From: Prevotella sp.
GTDB lineage: Bacteria; Bacteroidota; Bacteroidia; Bacteroidales; Bacteroidaceae
Reading direction: 5' to 3'
DNA: 64,000 nt
Assembly: GCA_017619375.1 (NCBI GenBank)
Contig: JAFZSL010000077.1
Span: forward strand, 19,974 to 83,973
The notes under the pieces were generated by a model that saw only the letters and a list, made by a program, of their open reading frames with translations, was not told the DNA's origin and did no database searches. Every line of letters begins with the position of its first letter. Position 1 is the stretch's first letter. The translations under genes were made by a program, and so were the position numbers. This document shows positions 1 to 9,293 of this stretch, piece by piece.

Positions 1-54
1 CCCTCAATATCCATATTAAAAATATGGTTCGGAAAAAAGCAGTGCTTTATTACC

Positions 55-357
55 CTATCGGATGTCGAATAATTTGAGGAATCCCGTCATGGTGAGAATC
101 TTTAAAACTTCTCCTTCAACGTGGGTCAGTACAAAACTTCCTCCCTTGGCTGCACTCTCTTTCTTCAACTTGAGAAGACCACGAAGCCCAAGGCTACAGA
201 TGTATTCCAACTTTTCGCAATCAAATGTGATGGACTTGTCGGCATGATTCATCAGAGGCTTCAGGTCCTCGAGGAATTGTGTTGCTACGGCGGTGTCAAT
301 CCAACCTGTGAGGGTTCCATAATAGGAACCATTAAGTTCTTTAATTTCAATATTCAT
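55..357 (-). CDS. STAS-domain anti-sigma factor antagonist
   Basis: A 100-residue single-domain STAS protein of the SpoIIAA/RsbV type. Such proteins bind an anti-sigma kinase when unphosphorylated and release it when phosphorylated. The stretch FDCEKLEYICSLGLRGLLKL (residues 45-64) has the usual STAS layout: a buried strand, then the loop and helix that carry the phosphorylatable Ser, with CSLGLRG as the site. It is the last gene of a minus-strand operon after the SLC13-type permease (80 bp gap) and the phosphatase/kinase protein, so the three probably form one regulatory module. The ATG at 357 is the only good start. The final output (which sigma factor or target) is not visible here. Confidence 0.85.
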   Translation of the reverse strand: MNIEIKELNGSYYGTLTGWIDTAVATQFLEDLKPLMNHADKSITFDCEKLEYICSLGLRGLLKLKKESAAKGGSFVLTHVEGEVLKILTMTGFLKLFDIR

Positions 358-436
358 TTTTTCTACTTTTATTTAATTTTCAAATCTTCTTAAACAAACT
401 CCACTTGCAAATACTGTATCAATCATCTTTTTCAAA

Positions 437-2245
437 TCATTGCAACGGGGTGAGTTGAAAAATAATGTTTACAATCAGGATGTTGGCGGCGAGAATGATG
501 AGGTTCATCAACAGACCTATGCGCATGAAGTCACTGAAGCGGTAACCTCCGGGACCATACACCAGCATGTGAGTGGGCGAGCCGATAGGAGTGGCAAAAC
601 TTGAACTGATGCTGACCATCAGGGCAATGAGGAATGGATAGGGGTCATAACCCATTTTCTCGGCTGCTTCATACATAATGGGGAAGAACATGGCACCAGC
701 GGCAGTGTTGGAAATAAACTCTGTGATGAAAGTTCCTACGAAACAGATGGCAGCCATCACGATGATGGGATTGGTGCCACACACATCGAGAATGCCGAAT
801 GCCAGACGCTCGGCAATACCTGTCTTCTGGATGGCCACCCCCAAGACAACAGAGCCGGCGAACACCATGAGAATCTCCCAGTTGATGGCCTTCATTGCTT
901 GATCGACATTACAGCAACGGAAAATCAACATGGCCATGGCAGCAAGGAAGGCGCATTGAAGCAGTGGAATGACATTGAGGGCGGAGAGCACCACCATGGC
1001 TATCATGATCGTTGTGGACACCAGAGTCTTCTTTCCGATATTGGGTACTTGCTCGCTGTCGAAGAACTGCAACTGTGAAGCGAGCCGTTCAGTATTGATT
1101 TTGGCGTGAGGTGAACACTCGAAAAGCAACGTATCTCCTGCTTGGAGAACCACCTGACGTGGTGACTCGTTGATACGTTGGCCACGACGAGCCACGGCAA
1201 CGAGAGTCATGTTGTTGTCCTTCTCGAAAGCGGAATCGCCTATCGTAGTGTTGATGAGATTGCTGCCGAAGGTGATATAAGCAGTGTGCAACTGGCGGTT
1301 TTTGTCCACCTCGTCGAGAGTGAAGATATGATGGTCTGCATTCACGAAACCATGACTCTTCTTCAAGTCGAGCATCTCGTCTATCTGGCCGGCAAAAACC
1401 AAACGGTCGCCTCCCATCAGATATTCATCTGAGGGGACAGGGGACACCAGTTCACGATTGTCATAGTGTATGATTTCTATCAACGTGCCGCCACGAACAT
1501 TCATCAAGCCTGCCTCCTCGATAGTCATGCCAACGTGATCGTTGTCAGAGGGAACAAGTAGTTCTACCGTGTAGTCGGAGGTGGACTCGAAGGCGGTTTC
1601 CGGCGCCTTACGGTCGGGCAGAAGTTTGCGCATGGCAATGATGGAGAGTACACCGACAAAAAGACAGAACAAACCTGGGATGGTGGTTGCCAGAACGTTC
1701 ATGGCCTTGCCTGTGTTGTCGGCATATAGGCCGGAGATAATCAGGTTGGGAGGCGTTCCAATAAGCGTGCACACACCTCCCATACCGGAAGCGTAACTCA
1801 ACGGTATCAATAGTTTTGAGGGAGATATGTTCAATTTCTTCGACCACATCTTGACAATGCCTACAAAGAGGGCCACCACCGTGGTGTTGCTGAGGAAAGA
1901 ACTGAGGGCGGCAACAGGCAGCATCAGTCGTACCACAGCCTTGGAATAACTATTCGGCTGACCTAACAGATGCTTGACTATCCATTGCAGCACACCTGTA
2001 TGTGTCAGTCCGGCGACAACGACAAAGAGCACCCCGATGACCACAACGGAAGTGCTGCTGAATCCAGAGAAGGCCTCCTTGGCATCGAGCACGCCCGTGA
2101 CAAAAAGGATGGCGATGGCTCCAAGGAAAACAAGGTCGGCACGTAGTTTGGTGAACAACAGCACAGAGAACATCGATAGCACGGTGACTATGGTGATCCA
2201 TGCATAGAGGTTGAACCCTAAAAAGACGATAGATTCCATAAGCAT
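437..2245 (-). CDS. SLC13-family (DASS-type) permease with two RCK_C/TrkA-C domains
   Basis: A 602-residue inner-membrane transporter. About six hydrophobic helices come first (residues 8-205), then a soluble stretch (about 215-385) with two TrkA-C-like regulatory domains, each with a DRLVF or DTLLF strand. A second block of helices (about 400-600) follows. The repeated short motifs SNTTVVALFVG and ISNTAAGAMFFP and the later SSSFATPIGSPTHMLVYGPG match the sodium/sulfate symporter family. Substrates in this family include sulfate, dicarboxylates and other anions; none can be assigned here. The gene lies between a SpoIIE-type phosphatase (17 bp gap) and a STAS protein, an unusual place for a transporter. 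It suggests that transport activity is either controlled by, or a signal to, the partner switch (inference). Confidence 0.9.
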   Translation of the reverse strand: MLMESIVFLGFNLYAWITIVTVLSMFSVLLFTKLRADLVFLGAIAILFVTGVLDAKEAFSGFSSTSVVVIGVLFVVVAGLTHTGVLQWIVKHLLGQPNSYSKAVVRLMLPVAALSSFLSNTTVVALFVGIVKMWSKKLNISPSKLLIPLSYASGMGGVCTLIGTPPNLIISGLYADNTGKAMNVLATTIPGLFCLFVGVLSIIAMRKLLPDRKAPETAFESTSDYTVELLVPSDNDHVGMTIEEAGLMNVRGGTLIEIIHYDNRELVSPVPSDEYLMGGDRLVFAGQIDEMLDLKKSHGFVNADHHIFTLDEVDKNRQLHTAYITFGSNLINTTIGDSAFEKDNNMTLVAVARRGQRINESPRQVVLQAGDTLLFECSPHAKINTERLASQLQFFDSEQVPNIGKKTLVSTTIMIAMVVLSALNVIPLLQCAFLAAMAMLIFRCCNVDQAMKAINWEILMVFAGSVVLGVAIQKTGIAERLAFGILDVCGTNPIIVMAAICFVGTFITEFISNTAAGAMFFPIMYEAAEKMGYDPYPFLIALMVSISSSFATPIGSPTHMLVYGPGGYRFSDFMRIGLLMNLIILAANILIVNIIFQLTPLQ

Positions 2246-2262
2246 ATTGAATTAAGGAGTTC

Positions 2263-3867
2263 CTATATTTTTTTTGTAAGCGTCAGCACGTTGTAACCAT
2301 CGGATGTGCGCCGATAGGCCATCGTGTCCATGATGGTTTTCACCAGATGGATGCCAAGGCCTCCGATGGGACGGTCTTCAAGTTCTGCTTCGACGTCGAC
2401 TTCCTCATGCGCGGTGGGGTCGAACGGTATGCCATGGTCCTTGGTGACCAGAGTAAGCACCCCGTCAGAAATCTCCGCAGTCAGTTCCACATGGCCACGG
2501 GTTCCCTTAGGGTATGCATAGTTGATGACATTCGCGACCCATTCCTCGATGGCAAGGTTCAACGTCTTGGCTGTTTCCTCATCGATGCCATGCTCACGGC
2601 ATACGGAAAAAAAGAAGCCGCGCATCCGCCCCACTTCCACCATCTCGTTTTTCATGATGATACGTCGAGGTGCATTTGAAACTCGCTTCTGCGATGTGCC
2701 GTGTCGAAGGAACATCAAGGTCAGGTCGTCACCTTGCTCCGTGCCGTCGGCAAACACGGAGACATGCTGTTTGAGATAATCTACAATCTCGATGGCAGAG
2801 GCTGTCTTGGTTTTCTCCAAATCATGCAACATTCTATTTTCCCCAAACAATTTCCTGCTCCCGTCACCAGCGATATACATGGCTTCCGTTAGTCCGTCAG
2901 TATAGAGCAACAGCGATGTGTCCTCAGGGAATGGCACCTGCTGATCCTCGTAATTGTAGTGGTCCTGCACGCCGATGGGCAGGTTGGTGTCAACCTCCAG
3001 CAAATGACAGTCGCCGTGGGCGGTATAGATGGCTGGAGCGTTATGGGCGGCATTGCAATAGATCAGGTGATGGGTCTTCAAGTCGAGCACCCCGATGAAG
3101 GCAGTGACAAAAACAAAGGAGTCGTTGGCGGAAGCGATGGCATGGTTCATCTCACGCATGATGTTGGCGGGACTTTGGTAATTGCTTGCCAGGTTGCGGA
3201 AGAGCGTGCGGGTGACAGCCATGTAGAGTGAGGCAGGCACCCCTTTTCCTGCTACGTCGCCGATGATGAAAAAGAGTTCGTCGCCCTCGACGATGAAGTC
3301 ATATAGGTCGCCCCCAACCTCTTTTGCAGGCGTCATCGAGGCAAAGAGGTCAAGGTCGTCGCGTTCCGGGAAGACGGTGGGAATCATACCCATCTGGATG
3401 TCGTGGGCGATGGCAAGTTCGCTTAGCAGCCGCTGCTTGCTGGCGGTGGTTGATTCCAAGTCTTCAACATACTGCTTCAGCGATGTCTGCATAAACTCAA
3501 AGGCCTTGCGCAGTTCCCATAACTCGTCTTGGGAGTTGATTTCTGGCAGTGGTGTTTCAAGATTGCCTTTTGCTATACTTACCGCCGAATCAGCAAATTG
3601 CTTCAGTGGTTTGACCATCCTAAAGATGGCAATGGTACAACTGACGAACAACGATGCCAGCCCCACAAAGAACACGACCGTACCATATTTCACGATTTGA
3701 TGAGTCATCGGCAGCGACATGCTGTCTTCCGTGAAATAGAAAAACAATAGCACAGCCACAAGAAATACCGCTGCCGCAATAGTCATGATTTTGAAACTGA
3801 GTCTTGCTGCAAACGACTTCTGGTATGCCAAGTCATACTCGTATTCAAAATTCGGTTCTTCTACCAA
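2263..3867 (-). CDS. membrane HAMP / SpoIIE (PP2C) phosphatase fused to HATPase anti-sigma kinase-like domain
   Basis: A 534-residue protein with two membrane helices (about 27-46 and 61-82) and a HAMP linker (83-135). The PP2C/SpoIIE domain (about 150-380) shows VGGDLYDF (184-191), GDVAGKGVPASL (203-214), DGLTE and GDDLT, which are metal-binding motifs. A GHKL/HATPase domain (about 400-534) shows EEWVANVINYAYP and GGLGIHLVKTIMD. It therefore joins an RsbU-type phosphatase and an RsbW-type kinase in one chain, with the STAS partner two genes downstream. No periplasmic sensor domain is evident between the helices. The start is TTG at 3867: no in-frame ATG lies upstream before a stop, and the next ATG (codon 28) would begin inside the first membrane helix. 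A consensus promoter lies at 4002-4033. Confidence 0.9.
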   Translation of the reverse strand: MVEEPNFEYEYDLAYQKSFAARLSFKIMTIAAAVFLVAVLLFFYFTEDSMSLPMTHQIVKYGTVVFFVGLASLFVSCTIAIFRMVKPLKQFADSAVSIAKGNLETPLPEINSQDELWELRKAFEFMQTSLKQYVEDLESTTASKQRLLSELAIAHDIQMGMIPTVFPERDDLDLFASMTPAKEVGGDLYDFIVEGDELFFIIGDVAGKGVPASLYMAVTRTLFRNLASNYQSPANIMREMNHAIASANDSFVFVTAFIGVLDLKTHHLIYCNAAHNAPAIYTAHGDCHLLEVDTNLPIGVQDHYNYEDQQVPFPEDTSLLLYTDGLTEAMYIAGDGSRKLFGENRMLHDLEKTKTASAIEIVDYLKQHVSVFADGTEQGDDLTLMFLRHGTSQKRVSNAPRRIIMKNEMVEVGRMRGFFFSVCREHGIDEETAKTLNLAIEEWVANVINYAYPKGTRGHVELTAEISDGVLTLVTKDHGIPFDPTAHEEVDVEAELEDRPIGGLGIHLVKTIMDTMAYRRTSDGYNVLTLTKKI

Positions 3868-4001
3868 AACGAAATAATTAGATTTAGTTCAGTGAACAAT
3901 TATAAAAAAGATATGACAGATAAAGTGTCGATAAAGATGATTTTTGGTTATGAATCCATAGAGTTTTGTCTCTCATGTATTATTGTCTCGAACAATATTT
4001 G

Positions 4002-4033
4002 CAAATATACGACATTGGTCGGAATTATGCAAA
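4002..4033 (-). promoter_or_regulatory. consensus Bacteroidota promoter for the SpoIIE/permease/STAS operon
   Basis: On the minus strand TTTG (4030-4033) is followed after 20 bases by TATATTTG (4002-4009), matching the sigma-ABfr pattern TTTG-N19/21-TAnnTTTG. It is about 135 bp upstream of the TTG start at 3867. Confidence 0.75.
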
Positions 4034-4342
4034 TTTTATGAGGCTTTTTATATATCACTTACATAACACTCCTTGACCTTTGGCCAAGGATGTCCAGGCA
4101 GATTTAACGCTACGGAAAGCCGTTCTCTGTTGGTCTACGGACTTTTAGGACTAAAAGGACTATAGGCGCCAATGGCGCCTTGTAATTTGTCTAAGGAGTC
4201 AAGGAGTATGGGAGTTTTTCATGCGCCAACGGCTCATCCTCCTTTACTCCTCAACTCCGTAGACAATATGGACAACACCAACGCCAACAATGTTCTGGTT
4301 GCAAACAGCGGATTAACATGAAAAGAAAAACTTAGTTTTCCT
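4034..4342. other. intergenic region with a shared short repeat and a small palindrome
   Basis: No gene is seen. A 31-bp stretch at 4134-4164 (CTACGGACTTTTAGGACT and on) recurs almost exactly at 50732-50763. A perfect GGCGCC-aat-GGCGCC hairpin follows at 4165-4179. The rest shows only short plus-strand complementarities. Confidence 0.5.
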
Positions 4343-4622
4343 TTTGTATTTCTCTCGACTTTTCGTAACTTTGCCACTTCATGGCGAAGTTACTGCTTCT
4401 CGGAATAAAAAATGAACTCGTTCGTTTTGTTCTTCTCTCGACTTTTCGTAACTTTGCCACTTCATGGCGAAGTTACTGCTTCTCGGGATAAAAAATGAAC
4501 TCGTTCGTTTTGTTCTTCTCTCGACTTTTCGTAACTTTGCAACTGCGTTGTGAAGTTACTGCGTCTCGGGATAAAAAATGAACCCGTTCATTTTGTTCTC
4601 CTCTCGACTTTTCGTAACTTTG
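4343..4622 (+). repeat. 83-bp tandem repeat carrying four consensus promoters ahead of rsfS
   Basis: Three full units and one partial unit, each offset by exactly 83 bp. Each has TTTG (4343, 4426, 4509, 4592), a 19-base spacer containing CTCTCGACTTTTCG, and TAACTTTG (4366-4373, 4449-4456, 4532-4539, 4615-4622). All four are full matches to TTTG-N19-TAnnTTTG. The -7 box lies in the left arm of an inverted repeat (GTAACTT...AAGTTAC), and the -33 box abuts a second one (AAAATGAAC..GTTCATTTT). Any copy could transcribe rsfS-ftsH-cdsA. Related units occur at 9152-9266, 38512-38622 and 61681-61711. Confidence 0.85.
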
Positions 4623-4710
4623 CAACCTTGAAACATCAAAAGGTGGGAAAAAACAAAGACACCACCTGTAAAGAAAACTAAAAGAATAGCATACAATTAA
4701 AACCGATTGA

Positions 4711-5070
4711 ATGGACAACGCAAAGCAATTAGTAGAAAACATCACAGCAGGAATCCAGGAAAAGAAAGGCCATGACATCGTGGTGGCCGACATGAAAAGC
4801 GTGGAAGGCGCCATCTGTCGTTATTTCGTCATCTGCCAAGGCAACTCCCCCATGCAGGTGGAGGCCATCAGCGACTCCATCAGCGACACCGTGCGTGAAA
4901 AGATGGGTGAGAAACCCGTGAAAGTGGTGGGACTGACCCTCGCCCACTGGGTGGCCATGGACTATACCGACGTCATCGTCCATGTTTTCCTGCCTGAGAC
5001 AAGAGCATACTACAACCTCGAGGCGCTCTGGGAAGACGCCAACCTCACCCGCATCCCCGACCTCGACTAA
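4711..5070 (+). CDS. rsfS: ribosomal silencing factor RsfS
   Basis: A 119-residue protein of normal length for RsfS (Iojap/DUF143). This factor binds ribosomal protein uL14 on the large subunit and blocks subunit joining when nutrients run low. Typical family segments are visible: DIVVADMK near residue 22, CRYFVICQGNSPMQVEAISD (31-50), and the C-terminal GLTLAHWVAMDYTDVIVHVF followed by RAYYNLEALWEDA. It opens a plus-strand cluster with ftsH 36 bp downstream and then cdsA. Transcription probably starts from one or more of four tandem promoters at 4343-4622; the nearest -7 box ends 88 bp before the ATG. Confidence 0.95.
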   Translation: MDNAKQLVENITAGIQEKKGHDIVVADMKSVEGAICRYFVICQGNSPMQVEAISDSISDTVREKMGEKPVKVVGLTLAHWVAMDYTDVIVHVFLPETRAYYNLEALWEDANLTRIPDLD

Positions 5071-5106
5071 GGAGGCGTGGAACACACCCACTGAACCCCA
5101 AACATT

Positions 5107-7155
5107 ATGGAAGACAAGAACAAAGACAAAAAAAACAATATGCCCAAGTTCAACATGACCTGGGTATACGTCGTCATTCTCATCGCCCTCGGCCTGCTGT
5201 TCTTCACCAACAACGGCGGAGACGGCCAGAGTGGCGGAGGCGGCATTGCGAAGAAAGAGAACTATAGCAACTTCAAGGAGTTGGTGATGAAAGGCGCCGC
5301 CGATGAAGTGGTCGTCAACAACGAGGAGAAAGAACTTCGGATGTATGTGAAACCTGAATTCATACAAGAAGTCTTCCAGGCCGACGTGAAGCAAACAGGA
5401 AAGAACCCCTACTTGGAGGTGGAATTCGGTTCGGAAGACAAACTGGAAGAGTTCCTCGACGATGCCAAGGAAAAAGGGAAATTCAACGGCCACCTCAACT
5501 ACAAGAATGAGAAAAGCGGAGACACCTTCAACACCTTCCTCAACATCTTCACCATCCTCTTCTTCGTCATCATCATGGTGATGTTCTTCAGACGCATGGG
5601 TGGCGGAAGTGGAGGTGGCGTGTTCAACGTAGGAAAGAGCAAGGCCAAGATGTATGAGAAAGGCAACGACCTGGGCGTCACCTTCAAGGACGTGGCTGGA
5701 CAAGCAGGTGCCAAGGAGGAGGTGCAGGAAATCGTCGACTTCCTCAAGAACCCGCAGAAATACACCAACCTTGGTGCAAAAATCCCAAAGGGCGCACTCC
5801 TCGTAGGGCCTCCGGGAACGGGAAAGACCCTGTTGGCCAAGGCCGTGGCAGGAGAGGCCGGCGTGCCCTTCTTCTCGATGAGCGGCTCCGATTTCGTGGA
5901 GATGTTCGTCGGAGTGGGAGCCAGCCGCGTACGCGACCTCTTCCGGCAAGCCAAGGAGAAGTCGCCATGCATCATCTTCATCGACGAAATCGACGCCGTG
6001 GGTCGCGCACGTTCGAAGAACCCCGCCATGGGAGGCAACGACGAGCGCGAGAACACCCTCAACGCACTCCTCACCGAGATGGACGGATTCGGCACCAATA
6101 GCGGTGTCATCATCATGGCCGCAACCAACCGCGCCGACATGCTCGACTCGGCACTCCTTCGAGCAGGAAGGTTCGACAGGCAGATACATGTCGACCTGCC
6201 CGACCTCAATGAAAGGAAGGAGATTTTCATCGTCCACCTCAAACCCGTGAAAGTGGACAACTCTGTGGACATCGACCTTCTCGCACGACAGACACCGGGA
6301 TTCTCCGGAGCCGACATCGCCAACGTGTGCAACGAGGCCGCCCTCATCGCGGCACGGCGCAACTCCGGGACCGTCTGCCGGCAAGACTTCCTCGACGCTG
6401 TCGACCGCATCATCGGCGGCTTGGAGAAAAAGACCAAGGTGATGACCGCCCACGAGAAGCGCACCATCGCCATCCATGAGGCAGGACACGCCACCATCTC
6501 CTGGTTCTGCGAGCACGCCAACCCACTCATCAAGGTCTCCATCGTGCCGAGAGGAAAAGCACTTGGAGCAGCATGGTACCTGCCTGAAGAAAGACAGATC
6601 ACCACCAAGGAGGAGATGCTCGACGAGATGTGTTCGCTGATGGGCGGACGGGCAGCAGAAGAACTGTTCACCGGCCACATCTCCACCGGAGCCATGAACG
6701 ACCTCGAGAGGGCCACCAAGAGCGCATACGGCATGATAGCCTACGCCGGAATGGGAGAAGAACTGCCCAACATCTGCTATTACAATCAAGAGGCGCAGTT
6801 CCAACGCCCCTACAGCGACACCACGGCCAAAATCATCGACAACGAGGTGCTCAAGATGGTGAACGAACAATACGACCGTGCCAAGAGCATCCTCTTGGAA
6901 CACAAGGAGGGACACAACGCCCTGGCCGAACTGCTCATCAGCCGTGAGGTGATTTTCGCAGAGGACGTGGAGAAAATCTTCGGCAAACGCCCATGGGTGA
7001 GCCGCTCACAGGAAATCATGGGAATGGACGCTCCCGAAGAGCAGTCAAGCCTGCCTGAAGAGTCTGACTTGTCCGACAACACCGACAATTCAGAAAACCC
7101 CGAAAATTCCGAAAAAACCGACAACTCCGAAAAACCAAAAGACGAGCAGGCATGA
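5107..7155 (+). CDS. ftsH: ATP-dependent zinc metalloprotease FtsH
   Basis: A 682-residue membrane AAA+ protease that degrades misassembled membrane proteins and regulatory proteins. Two membrane helices (about 17-34 and 140-160) flank a short periplasmic domain. The AAA+ module follows, with GPPGTGKT (about 235), the Walker B segment [12 protein letters not shown] and the arginine-finger region [11 protein letters not shown]. The zinc motif HEAGH lies at about 457-461. The C-terminus is a low-complexity acidic tail rich in Asn, Ser, Glu and Lys. All key residues are present. The stop overlaps the cdsA start (ATGA at 7152-7155), which suggests translational coupling. Confidence 0.97.
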   Translation: MEDKNKDKKNNMPKFNMTWVYVVILIALGLLFFTNNGGDGQSGGGGIAKKENYSNFKELVMKGAADEVVVNNEEKELRMYVKPEFIQEVFQADVKQTGKNPYLEVEFGSEDKLEEFLDDAKEKGKFNGHLNYKNEKSGDTFNTFLNIFTILFFVIIMVMFFRRMGGGSGGGVFNVGKSKAKMYEKGNDLGVTFKDVAGQAGAKEEVQEIVDFLKNPQKYTNLGAKIPKGALLVGPPGTGKTLLAKAVAGEAGVPFFSMSGSDFVEMFVGVGASRVRDLFRQAKEKSPCIIFIDEIDAVGRARSKNPAMGGNDERENTLNALLTEMDGFGTNSGVIIMAATNRADMLDSALLRAGRFDRQIHVDLPDLNERKEIFIVHLKPVKVDNSVDIDLLARQTPGFSGADIANVCNEAALIAARRNSGTVCRQDFLDAVDRIIGGLEKKTKVMTAHEKRTIAIHEAGHATISWFCEHANPLIKVSIVPRGKALGAAWYLPEERQITTKEEMLDEMCSLMGGRAAEELFTGHISTGAMNDLERATKSAYGMIAYAGMGEELPNICYYNQEAQFQRPYSDTTAKIIDNEVLKMVNEQYDRAKSILLEHKEGHNALAELLISREVIFAEDVEKIFGKRPWVSRSQEIMGMDAPEEQSSLPEESDLSDNTDNSENPENSEKTDNSEKPKDEQA

Positions 7156-7994
7156 AAAACTTCATCACCAGGACCATCACCGGGGTGCTCTTCGTCGCCG
7201 TTTTGGTGGGTTGCTTCTTCAACGCCACGGCGATGATCGTGCTCTTCGCCCTCATCACCGGACTCACCCTATGGGAATACAGCGGACTGGTCAACCAATG
7301 GGACGACATCCAGGTGAATCGTTTCATCAGCGTAGTGGCGGGCATATACCTCTTCCTCGCCATGGCAGGATACTGCATCGGCATAACCACGGGGACCGTG
7401 TTCATACCCTACCTCATCACCGTCCTCTACCTCATCATCTCGGAACTCTTCACCAAAGCCGCCAACCCCATCAACAACTGGGCGTACACCATGCTGGGAC
7501 AGATGTACATCGCACTGCCCCTCTCCACCATCAACATCCTCGCCTTCCAGATACAGACCAACCAGGAGACTGGCTACAACTACCTCCTGCCGCTCAGCAT
7601 CTTCATCTTCCTCTGGGTGAACGACACCGGTGCCTATTGCACCGGCTCGCTCTTCGGAAAGCACAAACTATTCCCCCGCGTCTCGCCAGGGAAAAGTTGG
7701 GAAGGAAGCATCGGTGGAGCCATACTCGTTCTCGTGGCGGCAGCCATCATAGGATACCTCACCGAGAACAACGTCAACAGCATCTCCATCCCCATCTGGA
7801 TGGGACTGGGATTGGTAGTGGTGGTTTTCGGCACCCTGGGCGACCTGGTGGAGTCGCTCTTCAAGCGAACACTCGGCATCAAGGACAGCGGCAACATCCT
7901 CCCCGGACACGGAGGGATGCTCGACCGCTTCGACTCCTCGCTCATGGCCATTCCGGCAAGCGTCATCTACATCTACTCCCTGTCACTGTTCTGA
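7152..7994 (+). CDS. cdsA: phosphatidate cytidylyltransferase CdsA
   Basis: A 280-residue integral membrane enzyme that makes CDP-diacylglycerol from phosphatidate and CTP, the branch point of phospholipid synthesis. It has about eight hydrophobic helices. The cytidylyltransferase signature is complete near the C-terminus: SPGKSWEGSIGG (about 176-187), then GDLVESLFKR and IKDSGNILPGHGGMLDRFDS with the metal-binding acidic residues. It overlaps ftsH by 4 bp and is followed after 4 bp by the metallophosphoesterase gene, so it is internal to the rsfS operon. Confidence 0.95.
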   Translation: MKNFITRTITGVLFVAVLVGCFFNATAMIVLFALITGLTLWEYSGLVNQWDDIQVNRFISVVAGIYLFLAMAGYCIGITTGTVFIPYLITVLYLIISELFTKAANPINNWAYTMLGQMYIALPLSTINILAFQIQTNQETGYNYLLPLSIFIFLWVNDTGAYCTGSLFGKHKLFPRVSPGKSWEGSIGGAILVLVAAAIIGYLTENNVNSISIPIWMGLGLVVVVFGTLGDLVESLFKRTLGIKDSGNILPGHGGMLDRFDSSLMAIPASVIYIYSLSLF

Positions 7995-7998
7995 CCTG

Positions 7999-9099
7999 AT
8001 GCGCCCCATGTTTTTCATCTTCTTTCTTGCCCTCGTCCTTGGCAGCATGGGGTATGTACTCTGGCACGTCTGGTGCATCCTACCTTTCACCAAGGCAGTG
8101 AAATGGGTGGTTACCATCGCTATGGCAGCCTGCCTCCTTAGCATGTTCTTCTTCCTCGGGGGAGCACTCGACAGGATGCCCCTCGGCTTGGCATCCGCTT
8201 GCTACGACATCAGCACATCCTCCATTATCATCCTCCTCTACCTCTTTCTCCTTTTCATCGTGGCCGATGTGGCCCGACTGCTCCACCTTCTCCCGGCAAA
8301 ACTCCTGCATGAGAGTTGGACCGGCAGCGCCGCCATCCTCGCCATCATGCTCGTGCTGTTCATCGGAGGCAACATCCACTACCGCAACAAGGTAAAGGTG
8401 CCCCTGCGACTCACCACCACAAAGCACCTTGGGAAGAGTTACAAGATGGTGATGGTCAGCGACCTGCACATAGGCTACCACAACCGTTGTGCCGAACTGT
8501 CACGGTGGGTGGACCTAATGAATGCAGAGCATCCCGACATCATACTCATCGCCGGCGACATCATCGACAACAGCGTCAGGCCACTCTTCGAGGAGCACAT
8601 GGCAGAAGAGTTCAAACGATTGGAAGCACCCGTCTATGCGTGCCTCGGCAACCACGAATATTTCAGCAAGCAACCCCTGGCCAGGAAATTCTACAAAGAT
8701 GCGGGCATCCGTCTCCTCATCGACGAGCAAGCGGTCGTCGACAGCGTCATCACCATCATCGGAAGAGACGACCGCACCAATCGCCAACGCAGCGAACTCG
8801 ACTCCCTGGCCCGGCAAGCCGCCAACAGCACCTACACCATCGTGCTCAACCACCAGCCCTACGAACTGGAAAAGGTGGCGCAAAACCACATCGACTTCCA
8901 GTTCAGCGGACACACGCACCGCGGACAGATATGGCCCATCTCATGGATCACCGACCATGTCTACGAATGCTCTCACGGACTTTGGCAGCAAGGCGACACA
9001 CGGGTGTATGTCAGTTCCGGTCTTGGCATCTGGGGAGGAAAATACCGCATCGGCACCCAGTCGGAATATGTGGTGGTCACCCTTGAAGAAGAGCAATAA
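7999..9099 (+). CDS. membrane-anchored metallophosphoesterase (YaeI/YkuE type)
   Basis: A 366-residue protein with four N-terminal hydrophobic helices (about 1-130) and a calcineurin-like phosphoesterase domain (about 145-366). The metal-binding blocks appear in order: VSDLHIGYH, IAGDIIDN, CLGNHEYF, VLNHQPYE and SGHTHRGQIWP. This group includes UDP-diacylglucosamine-pyrophosphatase-like and general phosphodiesterase enzymes. The actual substrate is not evident. Placement directly after cdsA makes a membrane or lipid-related substrate plausible (inference). It is the last gene of the rsfS-ftsH-cdsA cluster. Confidence 0.88.
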   Translation: MRPMFFIFFLALVLGSMGYVLWHVWCILPFTKAVKWVVTIAMAACLLSMFFFLGGALDRMPLGLASACYDISTSSIIILLYLFLLFIVADVARLLHLLPAKLLHESWTGSAAILAIMLVLFIGGNIHYRNKVKVPLRLTTTKHLGKSYKMVMVSDLHIGYHNRCAELSRWVDLMNAEHPDIILIAGDIIDNSVRPLFEEHMAEEFKRLEAPVYACLGNHEYFSKQPLARKFYKDAGIRLLIDEQAVVDSVITIIGRDDRTNRQRSELDSLARQAANSTYTIVLNHQPYELEKVAQNHIDFQFSGHTHRGQIWPISWITDHVYECSHGLWQQGDTRVYVSSGLGIWGGKYRIGTQSEYVVVTLEEEQ

Positions 9100-9151
9100 G
9101 GTGACGAAACGGCACAAAATATGCCATCCACCTCCAAAAATGACACATTTT

Positions 9152-9266
9152 TTTGACGATTTGCAAAAAATGCATTATTTTTGTATTTCAAACGAAGGTT
9201 GGATGCACCTCGGAAAAGGAAATTTGCTTGCAAATCATACTCTTCTCTCTGTATTCACAACCTTTA
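9152..9266 (+). promoter_or_regulatory. promoter unit plus a degenerate second unit, 83 bp apart
   Basis: TTTG (9152-9155), 20 bases, TATTTTTG (9176-9183). The leader then holds GGATGCACCTCGG (9200-9212), a hairpin ATTTGC-tt-GCAAAT and a decayed second unit, TTCTCTCTGTATTCAC then AACCTTTA (9259-9266). The two -7 positions are 83 bp apart, the same period as the repeat before rsfS. Confidence 0.7.
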
Positions 9267-9293
9267 TCCAATAAATCCATAACCATCAACACA

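Noticed and set aside
4343-4622. possible CRISPR array
   Set aside because: The 83-bp units are contiguous, without unique spacers, and each contains a promoter.
4729-6915. 728-codon minus-strand ORF opposite rsfS and ftsH
   Set aside because: It is the antisense of conserved rsfS and ftsH; the translation is His/Val-rich without domain motifs, as expected for the complement of GC-rich coding sequence.
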